Of a stretch of DNA of 15,343 bases, positions 14,605 through 15,343 are shown one piece after another (position 1 is the first letter of the stretch; every line of letters begins with the position of its first letter). The notes under the pieces were generated by a model. That model saw nothing but the letters and a program-made list of their open reading frames with translations. It was not told the DNA's origin and did not search any database. The stretch is taken from positions 1 through 15,343 of the forward strand of contig DAOSVM010000047.1 in the NCBI GenBank assembly GCA_035379625.1, written 5' to 3'. The translations under genes and the position numbers were made by a program. The DNA is from DAOSCP01 sp035379625 (GTDB taxonomy: Bacteria; Bacteroidota; Ignavibacteria; Ignavibacteriales; DAOSCP01).

Positions 14605-15343
14605 ATGGAAAATAATATATTAAAAAGTAATTTCAATTTTTTAAAAAGATTAGAGAATTTTGTTATAAATGAAAAAAATATAAAAGAAAAATTCAAACTG
14701 TTAGATTTTTATGCATATTTTGCTAAAAATAATTCAGTAGGAACTTTTCATGGCCCTTCTATAGAATATCATTTGCTTGAAATAGCAGAAAAAATTCCTT
14801 TCCCAACCAACAATAATAAATTAGATAAGTCACTTATTATAATGACAAAAGCGTATAAAAGCGGTGGTCATACACGAATTGTTGAGCATACTATTCATTA
14901 TTCAATTAACAATAAATACGATTTATTATTTACAAAAGATAATTTTGAAATACCAAGCACAATAAATAATATTTGTAAAGAAAAAGAATGTGGTATAATA
15001 GTTTTAACTGAGCAAAATATCTTAAAAAAAGCTGAAGAATTGCGTAATATTGCTAATAAATATAAAAATATAATTTTACATATACATCCAGAGGATTATT
15101 TACCAATATTAGCATTTGGACATAGTAAATGGAGTATTCCAATATTTTATTATAACCACGCAGAGCATTTATTTTGGTTTGGTATATCAGTAGCAGATGT
15201 TGTTTTGGATTTATCTTCACGAGCTAGAAATAATTCAATTATTTATAGAAATGTTAAAAAATCTGAATTACTGGAAATACCTATAATTGTAAAAGAAATA
15301 AACCATAAGAAAAATGAAACTTTAAGAAAAAAATTAAATATCG
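14605..15343 (+). CDS. GT-B-like glycosyltransferase, N-terminal part (runs off right edge)
   Basis: The frame starts at ATG 14605 and is still open at the last base (246 codons plus one base). After about 75 N-terminal residues comes the strand S-L-I-I-M-T-K-A-Y followed by K-S-G-G-H-T-R-I-V-E-H (residues 85-95). This glycine-rich turn is typical of GT-B glycosyltransferases. Later segments N-H-A-E-H-L-F-W-F-G and S-V-A-D-V-V-L-D-L-S-S-R resemble a Rossmann-like N-terminal domain seen in glycosyltransferases that modify surface glycans or glycoproteins. The donor-binding C-terminal domain is beyond the window. Only a weak AGAG lies upstream of the start. Together with the adjacent membrane protein it suggests a second surface-glycan cluster to the right. 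Substrate cannot be told. Confidence 0.7.
   Translation, partial: MENNILKSNFNFLKRLENFVINEKNIKEKFKLLDFYAYFAKNNSVGTFHGPSIEYHLLEIAEKIPFPTNNNKLDKSLIIMTKAYKSGGHTRIVEHTIHYSINNKYDLLFTKDNFEIPSTINNICKEKECGIIVLTEQNILKKAEELRNIANKYKNIILHIHPEDYLPILAFGHSKWSIPIFYYNHAEHLFWFGISVADVVLDLSSRARNNSIIYRNVKKSELLEIPIIVKEINHKKNETLRKKLNI

Overview
The window is a strongly AT-rich stretch of a bacterial draft assembly, with one run of 100 N. Intergenic DNA is very AT-rich, yet several genes have good Shine-Dalgarno sequences (GGAGG, AGGAGG, GAGG) just before the start. Together with an RfbX/Wzx-type flippase, SLBB export protein and GctAB-type CoA-transferase, this suits a low-GC member of the FCB (Bacteroidota/Ignavibacteriota-like) group. 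The taxonomic guess is weak; strong Shine-Dalgarno sites argue against a typical Bacteroidia.

Layout. (1) 1-5100, minus strand: an apparent cell-surface polysaccharide locus. In transcription order it has frr (ribosome recycling factor), rfbB/rmlB (dTDP-glucose 4,6-dehydratase), an SLBB-domain export protein crossing the N gap, a Wzx-type flippase and the N-terminal part of a GT4-like glycosyltransferase running off the left edge. The first three genes are packed with a 2-bp gap and a 14-bp overlap. (2) 5220-9772, plus strand: an apparent amino-acid catabolic operon with a Na+/amino-acid (AGCS) symporter, a class III PLP aminotransferase, and CoA-transferase subunits A and B. It ends in a perfect bidirectional terminator shared with the convergent glutamine synthetase gene (9804-11189). 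(3) 11352-11425, minus: tRNA-Arg(CCU). (4) 11655-12517, plus: a secreted lipoprotein gene split by a one-base frameshift. (5) 12577-13123: a non-coding, roughly 547-bp structure with GC-rich double-hairpin modules at both ends in inverted orientation and a central AT-rich degenerate repeat array. (6) 13139-14268, minus: a multi-pass membrane protein, possibly a GT-C-type glycosyltransferase, also split by a one-base frameshift. (7) 14605-15343, plus: the start of a GT-B-like glycosyltransferase running off the right edge.

The outer parts look like surface-glycan synthesis and export. The middle looks like nitrogen and amino-acid metabolism: uptake, transamination, CoA activation, and ammonia assimilation by glutamine synthetase.

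The most unusual signals are the inverted pair of double-hairpin modules, which share a 21-nt tail and the same layout while their stem sequences differ; the central array between them; a repeated ATATCCCA/TGGGATAT pair with identical 43-bp spacing in two intergenic regions; and a 16-bp sequence on both edges of the N run, which indicates that the gap is artificial and that the SLBB gene is intact.
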